This document shows positions 1-9,393 of a stretch of DNA of 64,000 nt, in pieces. The notes under the pieces are model-generated. The model was not told where the DNA came from. It did not search any database and worked only from the letters and a program-made list of their open reading frames with translations. Numbering within the stretch: position 1 is the stretch's first letter; every line of letters starts with the position of its first letter. The position numbers were made by a program, and so were the translations under genes. This DNA comes from Bacillota bacterium (lineage in GTDB: Bacteria; Bacillota; Desulfotomaculia; Desulfotomaculales; VENG01), in the NCBI GenBank assembly GCA_009711705.1, contig VENG01000020.1, positions 1 through 64,000 of the forward strand, in the 5' to 3' direction.

Positions 1-15
1 ACACCCTTTCACCCC

Positions 16-58
16 CGTATAACAGCATCAAATCCTTTTAAATTATACGAGGTTTTTT
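16..58 (+). terminator. Possible terminator of a gene left of the window
   Basis: CGTATAA and TTATACG form a 7-bp stem around an AT-rich loop and are followed by AGG and a run of seven T. It would end a rightward transcript entering from outside the window. The stem is short and AT-rich, so this is tentative. Confidence 0.4.
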
Positions 59-246
59 TATTGAAGTGGCTCACTTTTTTCCTGGCGTTTTCCTTATTTA
101 TGGCTCACTATTATTCTAGCGTTTATACCTAAATTGTTAAATTACCTATTACTTGTTACAGTATGGAACAATTTACAACTTAATGATATACTTTTTTTGA
201 CAGCATGCAATTCCATGGTTGCTCAACTTCTAAGGAGGAGACTGTT

Positions 247-1449
247 TTGGACACCGTTTTAAGAGGGGCTGCTTTAATCGACGGCACCGGTGGTGATGTA
301 ATAGAAGATTCAATTATTAGTTTCAGGAATGGAACCATTACTCATGTGGGCACAGCAGCAGATTACAAGGTAGCCGGTCACACCGAGATTTATGACCTCT
401 CCGGCAAATATATTATCCCCGGGCTTATTGATGTACACATTCACCTTGATCTACATGGCATGGCCGACACATACAGGGAAAACCTTGTGGAAAATAAGCT
501 ACGTGCCATTCGCTCCGCCACGGAAATGGAATTAACTGTTCTCGCCGGTTTTACCACTGTAAGGAATATGGGGTCCACAAATTACATTGACGTTGCGGTA
601 AAAAGGGCAATAGAAGAAAACCTGATTAAAGGTCCCAGAATACTAACCAGCGGTAAAATTATTTGCATGAAATCTGCCGGTATTGAATATTTTCAGGGTA
701 TGTACCGTGAGGCTGACGGAGTTGATGAAAACCGCAAAGCGGCACGGGAACAACTTAAGGAAGGGGTTGATTTTTTAAAAGTTATGGCCACCGGGGCCAT
801 CATGAATCCCGGCGGCGTGCCTGGAGCACCACAACTGAATACGGAGGAAATCCGCGCAGTGGTAGAAGAAGGCATTAAGCTGTCCAAGTATACCGCTGCC
901 CACGCGCACGGGGCACAAGGCATAAAAAACGCCATCCGGGCCGGTGTGAGAACCATCGAACACGGAACCCTGGCGGACGACGAGGCCATTGAAATGATGG
1001 TGGCTGATCAAATTTATATGGTTCCTACTCTAACTTCCAACTACTTAATGTTGCAACACGGAGAAGAGGAAGGCGTCCCGAGCTTTATGATGGAAAAGGC
1101 AGAAGAAGTGTCAGAGATCAGAGTACAAACAGCAAAGAAAGCCATTACGGCCGGCGTCAAAATAGCCATGGGAACAGATGCCGGTACCCCCTATAATTAC
1201 CATGGAAAGAACAGCCTTGAAATGGTACGGTTTGTAGAAGAAAACTTGATGACCGAAATGGAGGCCCTTTGTGCTGCCACGCAAACGGCGGCAGAAACAA
1301 TTGGCCTGGAAGATATGATAGGAACTCTGAAAACCGGAAAAACAGCAGATATTGTAGTACTTGAAAAAAATCCACTGACGGATATAAAGTGTCTGCTTAA
1401 TGGAGAAAACATATATAAAGTCTTTAAAGAAGGGGTTTTAGTAAAATAA
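247..1449 (+). CDS. Amidohydrolase family metal-dependent hydrolase
   Basis: This is a 400-residue amidohydrolase-superfamily enzyme of the imidazolonepropionase/Xaa-Pro dipeptidase-like group. The order of motifs is typical: GLIDVHIHLD (first metal-binding His pair, near residues 64-66), DFLKVMATGA (likely carboxylated Lys, near 180), AAHAHG and IEHGT (metal His), and MGTDAGTP (catalytic Asp). The family hydrolyses C-N bonds of cyclic amides or N-acyl/peptide substrates; the substrate here cannot be read from sequence. A TTG at 247 is the preferred start because AAGGAGGAG lies 6 nt upstream; the ATG at 205 in the same frame has no ribosome site. An ATP-grasp gene follows after 32 nt in the same direction, so the two probably act on the same kind of molecule, one making and one breaking an amide bond. 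Confidence 0.85.
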   Translation: MDTVLRGAALIDGTGGDVIEDSIISFRNGTITHVGTAADYKVAGHTEIYDLSGKYIIPGLIDVHIHLDLHGMADTYRENLVENKLRAIRSATEMELTVLAGFTTVRNMGSTNYIDVAVKRAIEENLIKGPRILTSGKIICMKSAGIEYFQGMYREADGVDENRKAAREQLKEGVDFLKVMATGAIMNPGGVPGAPQLNTEEIRAVVEEGIKLSKYTAAHAHGAQGIKNAIRAGVRTIEHGTLADDEAIEMMVADQIYMVPTLTSNYLMLQHGEEEGVPSFMMEKAEEVSEIRVQTAKKAITAGVKIAMGTDAGTPYNYHGKNSLEMVRFVEENLMTEMEALCAATQTAAETIGLEDMIGTLKTGKTADIVVLEKNPLTDIKCLLNGENIYKVFKEGVLVK

Positions 1450-1481
1450 AGAATATACAAATAAATAGGAGAGATAAATAA

Positions 1482-2744
1482 TTGCTGGAAACTAAAAAGA
1501 TATTATTTATTTGCGATCAAAGTGACATTCCCATCATCGAAAGCAGCTTTTCCAATCAGCCAGGTTACAACATAACGCTGGAAACCTCAGAAAAAATAAT
1601 CAACATTGGTGTAAAAGAATATCTCCGGGAAACCATTCATCTAATCAACAGTAACCCTGATATGTTTGACGCCGTTATTGGCACTCACGATTCATCAGCA
1701 GTATTTGCCGCTGTTATTTGTGAACAAACCGGTAAGATATTTGCTTCGATAAATGGTATTATTAATTGTCAAAACAAATATGTTTCGAGAACCATCCAAT
1801 CAAGATGCGTTCCAGAATGTACTCCGGATTTTTGCTTAGATCGGGATTATCTCCAAGGTAATAGCAACATCGCTCCTGTTTTTGTTAAGCCTGCCCGTTC
1901 AAACGTATCCTTTTCCAGCCAACAGATTAATTCTCCTGACACCTTGCTGGAGTTGATTGCACAAAATACCGAAAAGATTATAGATTACAATGGGTATTTC
2001 GTTGATGCACTGGCCATCAGCACAGCTGAACAACCTCCCCAGAACTTGGAAACATTAAACCGCTTCCTTTGCGAAGAAGTAATTAAAGGAGACCAGGTTA
2101 CAGTTGACGGCTATGTGTTCAATGATGACGTAAAAATATTTGGGGTGACTAAAGCCCATTTTTTTGGGGATGGCATTAGCTTCAAACACCATGAGTTTCC
2201 GTACGACTTAAATCCTGCCATGCAGTCTAAAATACACTCCATGGTAATAAACTTAATCCCGGCACTTGGTCTTAATAACACCTTTTTCAACGTGGAATTA
2301 AGGATTGATGAAACATTAGGAGAAATCAATATCATAGAAGTTAACAGCCGTATCGCCTTTCAGTTTGCAAAAACGATAAAAGCTGTAAGGGGTTTTGACC
2401 CGCTTCTTTGGCTTTGTGAAGTTGCCACCGGCAGAAAACCCACAGTAGATAAACACTGTGCACCTACGTTTAAATACTGTTATAATTTTGAACTCCGAAA
2501 GTTTAAAGACAAAAAAATTGTTAAAACTCCCATTAAGGCCAATCTGGAAGAAATAAAGATTTCATATCCTGAAATAGAGATTAGAAACATCGTAAAAGAA
2601 AACACATATCTTTCCGATTACAAACAGAATCCTGCCAGTTACAGATATTGTATTTTAGACATCCCCGGCAATAACCGGGAAGAAATAATGAATAAATTTG
2701 AACAGATTAAACCCATGTTGGGCTATCAATTCGAGGATATTTAA
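1482..2744 (+). CDS. ATP-grasp domain ligase-like protein
   Basis: This 420-residue protein has an N-terminal Rossmann-like pre-ATP-grasp part (ILFICDQSD near residue 7) and an ATP-grasp fold. The fold is seen in VFVKPARSNVSFSSQ (ATP-binding Lys region, near 133), CEEVIKGDQVTVDGY (near 190) and INIIEVNSR (Mg-binding Glu and Asn, near 283). It resembles carboxylate-amine ligases in the L-amino-acid ligase/carbamoyl-phosphate-synthase-like group, which join an acyl phosphate to an amine. The start is TTG with TAGGAGAG upstream. It probably forms an operon with the upstream amidohydrolase. The substrate is unknown. The nested-repeat locus begins about 50 nt after the stop. Confidence 0.75.
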   Translation: MLETKKILFICDQSDIPIIESSFSNQPGYNITLETSEKIINIGVKEYLRETIHLINSNPDMFDAVIGTHDSSAVFAAVICEQTGKIFASINGIINCQNKYVSRTIQSRCVPECTPDFCLDRDYLQGNSNIAPVFVKPARSNVSFSSQQINSPDTLLELIAQNTEKIIDYNGYFVDALAISTAEQPPQNLETLNRFLCEEVIKGDQVTVDGYVFNDDVKIFGVTKAHFFGDGISFKHHEFPYDLNPAMQSKIHSMVINLIPALGLNNTFFNVELRIDETLGEINIIEVNSRIAFQFAKTIKAVRGFDPLLWLCEVATGRKPTVDKHCAPTFKYCYNFELRKFKDKKIVKTPIKANLEEIKISYPEIEIRNIVKENTYLSDYKQNPASYRYCILDIPGNNREEIMNKFEQIKPMLGYQFEDI

Positions 2745-2793
2745 GGAAAGTAGTTTGTGTATAAGGGTTATGTGGGGTTCTTTTAGTTTTAGT

Positions 2794-3341
2794 TTTTTTT
2801 ACGAAAATAGATTTTCATTCTAGTTTGTGTATATGGTTCATGTGAGTTTTAACGGGATAAGCGGGATAAAAGGCTTTGCATGTGAGGCTTTGGGGTAAAC
2901 ATTTTTTTTAGACAGGATTAACAGGATCTACAGGATTGTTAAAAGAATAGAAAAATACAATCGAAAGTCTTTATCACCTAAACAGAGCTTATGGACCAGT
3001 CCAATATATTAAAACAAATAATTTAAAAATGTTTTTTAAGACCCCAAAGCACTACCCTAAAGCATCCTGCAAATCCTGTAATCCTGTCAAAGAAAAAAAG
3101 ACCCATAAGCCAAGACCCAAACAATACTTTTAAGCAAGGAAGCAAGAGGACTCGTCGGGGACTGCTGAAAAAGTCCAGATTCATGTCATTCTGAATGAAA
3201 CGAAGTGAAATGAAGAATCTTAAGAGTCGCATAAATACTCAGGTTCTTCGCTGCACTCAGAATGACAATCTTGGCTCTTTGCTATTTTTTTACGAAAATA
3301 AATTTTCATTCTAGTTTGTGTATATGGTTCATGTGAGTTTT
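2794..3341. repeat. Long direct repeat, copy 1 (about 548 bp)
   Basis: This segment matches 40750-41298 almost base for base in the same orientation, with scattered substitutions. It begins and ends with the same 57-bp unit, T-run, ACGAAAATA, ATTTTCATTCTAG and TTTGTGTATATGGTTC, which occurs again at 3638-3693. Inside are a GGGAT arm (2851-2870), an ACAGGAT arm (2911-2937), its inverted partner (3062-3088), and a hairpin of the widespread GTCATTCTGA...AGAATCT type (3185-3266). The short reading frames in it are conserved only because the DNA is repeated. Confidence 0.9.
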
Positions 3342-3946
3342 GATATGAAAACATCTTAGGGTATTCCTTTTGGGAAAACATTTGGGGTATTTCTTCAGGG
3401 TCGTTTTCTGACAGGATTTACAGGATTTGCAGGATGCTTTTTGAGCAGGATCATTACTTTGAGAGCGTAGATAATTCTATTCGTCATTGCAAATCTATCT
3501 CTAATAATGTTTTATTTATAAACACACTAAAAACTTATTCTTAAAGAAATTCCATTGCCAGATAAACTTCATTGCGCATCCTATTAATCCTGTTAATCCT
3601 GTCAAAAATTGGTTGGCCGCAAAGTACGACCCCAAATGTTTTTTTGCGGATAAATTTTCATTCTAGTTTGTGTATATGGTTCATGTGAGTTTAGACAGGA
3701 TTAACAGGGTCAACAGGGTTTTTAACTTTGCTTGTTTTCCTTCATTATTTCTTTGTATACAATATTTATTAGCATTAATTTGTCTTGGCGGTTTTGTTAT
3801 ATTTTAATAATTCACATTAACTCTTAGTTAACTCTTTATATCTTTTAATGCCTTATCCTGCTAATCCTGTAATCCTGTCTAATGTGTTTGCCTTTTCCTT
3901 TGTCTTTGTTCTTAATCTCTATCCCGAGAATCCCGTCAATCCCGTC
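2851..3946. repeat. Nested inverted-repeat locus between convergent genes, copy 1
   Basis: Outer arms are AACGGGATAAGCGGGAT (2851-2870) and its inverted form TATCCCGAGAATCCCGTC and onward (3920-3946). Inside lie three inverted pairs built from 8-9-base units ACAGGAT/ATCCTGT: 2911-2937 with 3062-3088, 3410-3437 with 3576-3602, and 3694-3720 with 3853-3879. The 120-150-nt AT-rich loops of the second and third pairs show no similarity to each other, while the arms are conserved. The locus fills the whole gap between the ATP-grasp gene and the convergent valS gene. No protein-coding gene is seen in 2745-3970. Confidence 0.85.
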
Positions 3947-3970
3947 AAAAATTGTCTTTCGGGTTTTTAA

Positions 3971-6625
3971 TTACTCACCTAAAACAGCCAGACGTTCCCT
4001 TAATGTCTCGGCTTTACCTGACAGTTCAGTTTCTTTACCTTTTTCCTTTTCCACGATATCAGCCGGTGCCTTGGCTAAGAATTTGTCATTATTCAGTTTC
4101 CCCTGCACCTTGGCCAAATCCTTTTCCACATTGGAAAGTTCTTTTTTAAGGCGGGCAATCTCTTTATCAACATCTATTAGCCCTTTTAGCGGCACGTAAA
4201 TGTCCACCCCTTTGGCCACTGCCGCTGCCGCCTGCTCAGGTTTATTATCCAGGGTAGAACAAATTTCAATGTTTGCGGTTCCCAGGTCCTCAATATAATG
4301 AATTCCCTCTTCCAGTGCTTTCCTGATACCGGTTTCCGGAGAAACGATAATGGCCTGCGCCTTTTTACCCGGGGTCACATTCATTTCACTTCTTACCTGC
4401 CTTATCCCGCGGGTAACCTCCATGACCGAGTTCATTTTCTCCTCCGAGGCGGTATCTATCATTTCTTCGCGGTAGCAGGGCCACGGCGCCAGCATTATTG
4501 AATCCCCTTTATGGGGAAGTTGCTGCCAGATTTCCTCGGTAATAAAGGGCATAAAGGGATGCAACAGTTCCATGGCCCCCCGCAGTACACCGGTTAGCAC
4601 ATACTGAGCAGTCTTCCTGTCCATATTACTTGTTTTTCCATACAAACGGGGCTTGACCAGCTCAATATACCAGTCACAAACCTCGCTCCAGGTAAATTCG
4701 TACAATATCCTGGCCGCCTCACCCAGTTCGTATTTTTCCATGTGGCGGGTAACTTCTTTGATAACATGCTGGTACCTGCTGAGAATCCACCTGTCTGCCA
4801 GGGTATAATCTCCGGTTTCAGGGACATAGTCCAGGTCATAGTCCTGTAAATTCATTAAAGCAAACCGGGAAGCATTCCAAATTTTATTGGCAAAATTCCT
4901 AGCCCCGTCCAAACGCTCAAAGTGAAAACGCAGATCATTTCCGGGTGTGTTGCCGGTAATTAGCATAAACCGTAGGCTATCTGCCCCGTGACTTTCAATT
5001 ACTTCAATGGGGTCAACCCCGTTACCCAGCGACTTACTCATTTTACGTCCCATTGCATCCAAAACCAAGCCATGAATAAATACGTCTTTGAAGGGAACTT
5101 CATTCATATGAGCAAGACCGCTGAAAATCATTCTGGCTACCCAGAAGAAAATGATATCTCGCCCGGTCACCAGTACCGAAGTGGGATAGTAATAAGCTAA
5201 GTCCATTGTTTTGTCCGGCCATCCAAGCGTGCTAAATGGCCACAAGGCGGAGCTGAACCAGGTGTCCAGCACATCCGGATCCTGCTCTAAATTACCGGAA
5301 CCACAGGTTCCACACTTCTCTACATCTTGGCGAGATACCGTCATTTCTCCACAGTCAGTGCAGTACCACACGGGAATACGGTGCCCCCACCAGAGCTGCC
5401 GGCTGATACACCAATCCCGGATATTTTCCATCCAATTCAAATATATACGAGTGAACCTCTCGGGCACGAACTTTAAGCGTTCCTCCTGAGCCGCCTTGAT
5501 AGCGGGCTCGGCAAGTGGTTTCATGCGTACAAACCATTGCATGGAAAGCATGGGCTCAATAACCTGGCTACATCGGTAGCAGTGTCCCACGGCATGGGAA
5601 TGGTCTTCAGTTTTCACCAGCAAGTGCAAAGCTTCAATGTCTTTAACCACTTGTTTGCGACATTCCCAGCGGTCCATACCTTTATATTTAGCCCCTGCCT
5701 CCACTGTCATTTTGGCATCTTTATTAATTACCGTCAGCTCAGGCAGATTATGACGTTTTCCAATCTCAAAGTCATTGGGATCATGAGCGGGTGTTATCTT
5801 GACCGCCCCGGTACCGAACTCAGGATCCACGTACTCATCAGCTATAACCGGTATTTCGCGGTTCACCAGGGGTAAAACAAGAGTTTTTCCGATCAGATGT
5901 TGATAGCGCTCGTCATCCGGATGAACTGCCACTGCCACATCGCCAAGCATTGTCTCCGGACGGGTGGTGGCAATCACAATAAATTCATTTTCACTGCCTT
6001 TCACCGGGTATTTCATATAATAAAGATGTCCCGGCTTATCAAGGTGCTCTACTTCTATATCACTAATGGTAGTCTGACAGTGGCAACACCAATTGGTAAT
6101 AAAGTAATCACGGTAAATAAGTCCTTCTTCATAGAGGCGAACAAACACTTCCCGGACAGCCTTGGAACATCCCTCATCCATGGTAAAGCGCTCACGGTCC
6201 CAGTCACATGAGGAACCCAGGCGCCGGAGCTGGTTTGTAATACGGCCGCCATAGTTTTCCTTCCATTCCCATACACGGTCCAGAAACTGCTTACGGCCCA
6301 GTTCATGCTTAGTAATGCCTTCCTTTGATAACTGCTGTTCAACTTTGGCCTGGGTAGCAATGCCCGCATGGTCGGTCCCGGGAAGCCAAAGGGCATTATA
6401 GCCCTGCATCCGTCTCCACCGGGTTAAAATATCCTGCAGGGTGCTGTCCAGGGCATGTCCCATATGTAATTGACCGGTGACATTTGGAGGTGGCATGACT
6501 ATGCAAAAAGGTTTGCGCTCAGGATCCACCTGGGAGCGAAAATACTTTTGCTGTTCCCAATAATCATACCATTTATCCTCTACTTTTTCCGGATTATATG
6601 TCTTAGGCATGTTAAATTCCGGCAT
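3971..6625 (-). CDS. valS: Valyl-tRNA synthetase
   Basis: This is an 884-residue class I aminoacyl-tRNA synthetase that charges tRNA-Val. The HIGH-type signature [16 protein letters not shown] is near residue 47 and KMSKSLGNG marks the second ATP site. A large CP1 editing domain lies between them, with the metal-binding Cys pairs CCHC and CTDC...CGTC. The C-terminal stretch [13 protein letters not shown] and onward is the coiled-coil arm typical of ValRS. The start is ATG 6625, with GGAGAGGAG 11 nt upstream. A longer in-frame reading from 6709 is not credible because it translates the T-box terminator. Transcription is controlled by the T-box leader just upstream. The gene is convergent with the ATP-grasp gene across the repeat locus. 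Confidence 0.97.
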   Translation of the reverse strand: MPEFNMPKTYNPEKVEDKWYDYWEQQKYFRSQVDPERKPFCIVMPPPNVTGQLHMGHALDSTLQDILTRWRRMQGYNALWLPGTDHAGIATQAKVEQQLSKEGITKHELGRKQFLDRVWEWKENYGGRITNQLRRLGSSCDWDRERFTMDEGCSKAVREVFVRLYEEGLIYRDYFITNWCCHCQTTISDIEVEHLDKPGHLYYMKYPVKGSENEFIVIATTRPETMLGDVAVAVHPDDERYQHLIGKTLVLPLVNREIPVIADEYVDPEFGTGAVKITPAHDPNDFEIGKRHNLPELTVINKDAKMTVEAGAKYKGMDRWECRKQVVKDIEALHLLVKTEDHSHAVGHCYRCSQVIEPMLSMQWFVRMKPLAEPAIKAAQEERLKFVPERFTRIYLNWMENIRDWCISRQLWWGHRIPVWYCTDCGEMTVSRQDVEKCGTCGSGNLEQDPDVLDTWFSSALWPFSTLGWPDKTMDLAYYYPTSVLVTGRDIIFFWVARMIFSGLAHMNEVPFKDVFIHGLVLDAMGRKMSKSLGNGVDPIEVIESHGADSLRFMLITGNTPGNDLRFHFERLDGARNFANKIWNASRFALMNLQDYDLDYVPETGDYTLADRWILSRYQHVIKEVTRHMEKYELGEAARILYEFTWSEVCDWYIELVKPRLYGKTSNMDRKTAQYVLTGVLRGAMELLHPFMPFITEEIWQQLPHKGDSIMLAPWPCYREEMIDTASEEKMNSVMEVTRGIRQVRSEMNVTPGKKAQAIIVSPETGIRKALEEGIHYIEDLGTANIEICSTLDNKPEQAAAAVAKGVDIYVPLKGLIDVDKEIARLKKELSNVEKDLAKVQGKLNNDKFLAKAPADIVEKEKGKETELSGKAETLRERLAVLGE

Positions 6626-6644
6626 CTTAATGATTCTCCTCTCC

Positions 6645-6927
6645 AAAAAATAAAAAAACTCCTCCCGTGCAAGGACGGAGGAGCCGCGGTACCACCTTAC
6701 TTTCGGCAATATGTCACTGCCGACGCTTTACTGCTGTAACGGGCATACCCGGCTAGAGTCTACTCAAAATAGATATTAAACATTCACCCTAAAATTTCAA
6801 CTCTGCGGCTCCGGAGCGACGTATACAGAATCCGAACAGGAAACCTTTCAGCCTGAGAGTTTCCTTCTCTGGGACCGGTAAGCCTGTACCCTCTCCTTCA
6901 AAGCCTTTATCTCATTAGATCTTCCTT
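6645..6927 (-). promoter_or_regulatory. T-box leader of valS with terminator
   Basis: On the minus strand the conserved T-box sequence AAGGTGGTACCGCGG (6697-6683) is followed by a terminator helix, CTCCTCCGT with ACGGGAGGAG and a T run (6680-6652). The T-box bulge TGGT would pair with a tRNA ending in ACCA, as expected for tRNA-Val. Upstream are stem I elements (GAGAGGGTACAGG, GGCTGAAAGGTTTCC) and a stem III-like CCGGGTATGCCCG. A GTC near 6819 is a candidate valine specifier codon, but I could not fold stem I with certainty. Uncharged tRNA-Val should favour the antiterminator and allow valS expression. Confidence 0.93.
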
Positions 6928-6929
6928 AT

Positions 6930-6958
6930 ATATTAAGGTTTTCACCGCCGCATGTCAA
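6930..6958 (-). promoter_or_regulatory. Promoter of the valS T-box transcript
   Basis: A perfect -35 box TTGACA (6958-6953), a 17-bp spacer and TAATAT (6935-6930) lie just upstream of the T-box leader on the minus strand. This is the expected position for a vegetative sigma-A promoter. Confidence 0.8.
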
Positions 6959-6982
6959 CGTTCTTCTAACTTTTACAATAGA

Positions 6983-7441
6983 TCAGCGCCCGGTGCGCCT
7001 GACAAAACGCGTCTTATTTAAAGGCAGATTAACACCGATTATCCCACCCAGAGATCCGGCCAAAATCAAAACAAGCAGACGTGCCCAGATAACGGGTTCT
7101 TGCAAAGCATTTAAATCTCCACCGGCCATCATAAGTAAAAACAGTATTCCATATACAAAGCCAATTATCGCACCGTGCAAACACCCCTGCCTGCGCACAT
7201 TTAAACCACCAATGCTCCCCCCCAAGAGCGCCCCTGCCAACAAGGATAAACTTATCACACCTGACAGGTTATATGTGGGATGTGGCGATAGCGTTACCCA
7301 CAGTGCAAGTATTACCCCCACAAACAACGTCACCGTTACTGCCCACATCAGCCCCGCCACCAAGGCAGACATTTGGATTTGGTAACGCGCTCCCCCTGTT
7401 TCAGGGCGTGACCAATATAGGAAAGTTAATCTGTTACGCAT
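6983..7441 (-). CDS. Small integral membrane protein, TIGR04086/YrzE-like
   Basis: This 152-residue hydrophobic protein has four likely membrane helices (about residues 27-49, 60-80, 90-107 and 118-138). The glycine-rich second and third helices (LLAGALLGGSIGGL, HGAIIGFVYGILFLLMMAGG) fit the TIGR04086 family of Firmicute membrane proteins, whose function is unknown. The ATG start has AAGGGGG upstream. It sits upstream of valS, but the T-box promoter lies between them, so co-transcription is not required. Confidence 0.7.
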   Translation of the reverse strand: MRNRLTFLYWSRPETGGARYQIQMSALVAGLMWAVTVTLFVGVILALWVTLSPHPTYNLSGVISLSLLAGALLGGSIGGLNVRRQGCLHGAIIGFVYGILFLLMMAGGDLNALQEPVIWARLLVLILAGSLGGIIGVNLPLNKTRFVRRTGR

Positions 7442-7563
7442 GGCTTTTTACCCCCTTTTAACTTTATATCCATATTATGCCAAAAGGACAAGTTTATGAC
7501 TATAAACTTAGTTAGCATGAAAATATTACCGCCAAAATAAATATATTATGATAAAGAAGACTT

Positions 7564-7684
7564 GGTTCAGGTGGGGTTTCACCCTTCGGGGTTACAAGTG
7601 ACCCCACCTGAACCTTAGTCGCACTTATTTCGAGCTTACAGCCTGTTGATCCCCGACCTAAGAGGTCGGGGTCTTACAGGCTGT
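7564..7684. repeat. Tandem hairpins resembling IS200/IS605 end structures, locus 1
   Basis: GGTTCAGGTGGGGT (7564-7577) pairs perfectly with ACCCCACCTGAACC (7601-7614) and encloses ACCC-TTCG-GGGT. A second nested hairpin follows: ACAGCCTGT (7638-7646) with ACAGGCTGT (7676-7684), enclosing CCCCGACCT (7651-7659) with AGGTCGGGG (7663-7671). A similar arrangement is at 29742-29802. Such hairpins resemble subterminal structures of IS200/IS605 elements, but no transposase gene is present. Confidence 0.5.
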
Positions 7685-7716
7685 GCGAAGATTAACGTTA
7701 AGGGGGCAGATTTTGA

Positions 7717-8769
7717 GTGTTAAAGAAAAAACTTTTATTAGTTCTACTGGTGGTGCTATGTTTAATTACAGGCATAATAGGAATAAAGAAGTTATTAATT
7801 CCGGGAAAGGAAACCCTTAAAGTAACTCTGGGCCAACAGGAAAAATCTCTGGCTATGACTCCTCATTTATTAGCCATGGAAAAAAAGTTCTTCCAGGAGT
7901 TTTGGGCTAAAGCGGAAGCCAAAACATACAGCGGGGATGTAACACCTCAAGAAGCCCTGGCCCGGGGGGAAGTGGATATTGTAATAATGAGCCTGGCCGA
8001 TTTCCTTTACTATAGGCTTGGGAATGCGGATCTTATCGCTTTTGCTGCGGCAACCACGGGAGAGCCTTCCTTTATAATGGCGCAGGAGAAAATGCCTGAC
8101 TTCAGTTGGCATGATATGAATGATAAGTCGGTTATCGGTGCACTGCCGGAAAGTACTGCCGGAATCCTATTGGAAGCAGTACTACGAGAAAATGATTTAG
8201 CTCCTTACCGCAGTGTCAATGTCATCTACAATGTTCCCACGGACCTCAAGGTAGGAGCATTCAAGGCGGGCAGCAGCACCTATTTGCAGACCTGTGAGCC
8301 CATGGTTTCCCGGTTGGAAACAGATGGCACCGCCGCTGTGGTTGGCTCTCTGGCCCACAAAAATCTGCCTGCTTTGGTCTACGTAACAAACAGGCAAAAT
8401 ATTATACAGCACCCGGAAAAAATACAACGCTTTACTAACGGAATCTACAAGGCATTTTTATGGATGAAGTTTCACCCGGAAAAGATAGTCGGGTCTTTGA
8501 AACAAGATTTTAAAGACTTTGAACAGGACATATTGCCTACCGCCGTCAACCGTTATCTAAACTATAAAATATGGCCGGAAACCCCCCAAATTAGTGAAGA
8601 AGCAGTTGCAGAATTCCAAAACATGATGCTTACCGCCGGCGAATTGCCCCAATCCTTAGATTGCGCTGAAGCGATTGAACAAAAGTTTGTCAAAACAGCT
8701 CTGGAGAAAGTGGAATACATCCCCCCGGAACAGCAAAAAAAAGGCCTTAAAAAATTATGGCCCTTTTAG
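7717..8769 (+). CDS. ABC transporter substrate-binding protein, NMT1/SsuA type, orphan
   Basis: This 350-residue protein begins with KKK and a hydrophobic stretch (residues 5-25) that could be a signal peptide or anchor; no lipobox Cys is visible. The body (VTLGQQEKSLAMTPHLLAMEKKFF, ARGEVDIVIMSLADFLYYR) fits the NitT/TauT-type binding proteins that bring sulfonates, nitrate or pyrimidine precursors to ABC permeases. The GTG start at 7717 follows AGGGGGCAG. No permease or ATPase gene is next to it. It may act with a transporter encoded elsewhere or as a sensory binding protein. A hairpin follows the stop. Confidence 0.7.
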   Translation: MLKKKLLLVLLVVLCLITGIIGIKKLLIPGKETLKVTLGQQEKSLAMTPHLLAMEKKFFQEFWAKAEAKTYSGDVTPQEALARGEVDIVIMSLADFLYYRLGNADLIAFAAATTGEPSFIMAQEKMPDFSWHDMNDKSVIGALPESTAGILLEAVLRENDLAPYRSVNVIYNVPTDLKVGAFKAGSSTYLQTCEPMVSRLETDGTAAVVGSLAHKNLPALVYVTNRQNIIQHPEKIQRFTNGIYKAFLWMKFHPEKIVGSLKQDFKDFEQDILPTAVNRYLNYKIWPETPQISEEAVAEFQNMMLTAGELPQSLDCAEAIEQKFVKTALEKVEYIPPEQQKKGLKKLWPF

Positions 8770-8775
8770 AGAAAC

Positions 8776-8809
8776 AGCACCGTGCCTCAAATGATGTCCT
8801 CACGGTGCT
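8776..8809 (+). terminator. Stem-loop after the binding-protein gene
   Basis: AGCACCGTG (8776-8784) pairs with CACGGTGCT (8801-8809) just after the stop at 8769. It lacks a T run, so it may stabilise the transcript end rather than terminate it. Confidence 0.4.
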
Positions 8810-8958
8810 GTGCCAGGGGATTCAGGGGTACGGGCTTCTTAGTTCTTCCACTAAAAGGGATATTTTGTTTAAGATAGAATATTACATTATTAACACACGA
8901 GTTGCACAATACAACGGCGCATTATTATTCAACTCATTTGAGAAGTGGAGATAAATCA

Positions 8959-9393
8959 ATGATTAGAAAATATACAAAATCAGATGACAATGAAATTATT
9001 AAAACTTGGTACGAGGCATCTGTTGTTGCACATAGCTTTATTCCTGAAGATTTCTGGGCATCAGAAAAAGAGAATATTAGAAAAAAGTACCTACCAATAG
9101 CCGAAACTTATGTTGCAGAGAAAAACGGTAGGGTGGTTGGTTTTATTTCTTTGATAGACAATTTAATCGGTGCATTATTTGTTCTACCGCTCTATCAAAG
9201 AAAAGGTATTGGTTCCGCACTTGTAGAAACGGTGAAAACTTTAAGAAAAGAACTTTTCGTTGAGGTTTATAAGGATAATGTTAATGCCCAACAATTTTAC
9301 AGCAACTGTGGATTCTCTTTTGTTAAGGAAAAAATACAGTCTGAAACAGGTTACACGTTATTAGAAATGAAAATTGAAACAACCTACCCCTAA
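8959..9393 (+). CDS. GNAT family N-acetyltransferase
   Basis: This is a 144-residue acetyltransferase of the GNAT fold. The acetyl-CoA motif A is seen in GALFVLPLYQRKGIGSALVE (near residues 74-93) with the R/Q-x-x-G-x-G signature QRKGIG. The C-terminal part has the usual NVNAQQFYSNCGF motif B. It transfers an acetyl group to an amine on a small molecule or protein; the substrate is unknown. ATG 8959 is preferred, with GTGGAG 8 nt upstream; a longer in-frame start at 8902 has no ribosome site. It is convergent with the truncated phosphodiesterase gene. Confidence 0.85.
   Translation: MIRKYTKSDDNEIIKTWYEASVVAHSFIPEDFWASEKENIRKKYLPIAETYVAEKNGRVVGFISLIDNLIGALFVLPLYQRKGIGSALVETVKTLRKELFVEVYKDNVNAQQFYSNCGFSFVKEKIQSETGYTLLEMKIETTYP

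Noticed and set aside
3023..3232. A 69-residue frame, repeated nearly unchanged at 40979-41188
   Set aside because: It lies wholly inside the long direct repeat, crosses its hairpin, and has no ribosome site. Its conservation is explained by DNA repetition.
2745..3970. A CRISPR array in the repeat locus
   Set aside because: Repeats are of uneven spacing, occur in inverted pairs and have no regular spacer pattern; no cas genes are near.
6626..6709. N-terminal extension of valS
   Set aside because: The extra 28 codons translate the T-box sequence and terminator; the ribosome site GGAGAGGAG supports ATG 6625.
8757..8954. A 65-residue rightward frame after the binding-protein gene
   Set aside because: It overlaps the end of that gene and a hairpin, has no ribosome site, and has no recognisable protein features.
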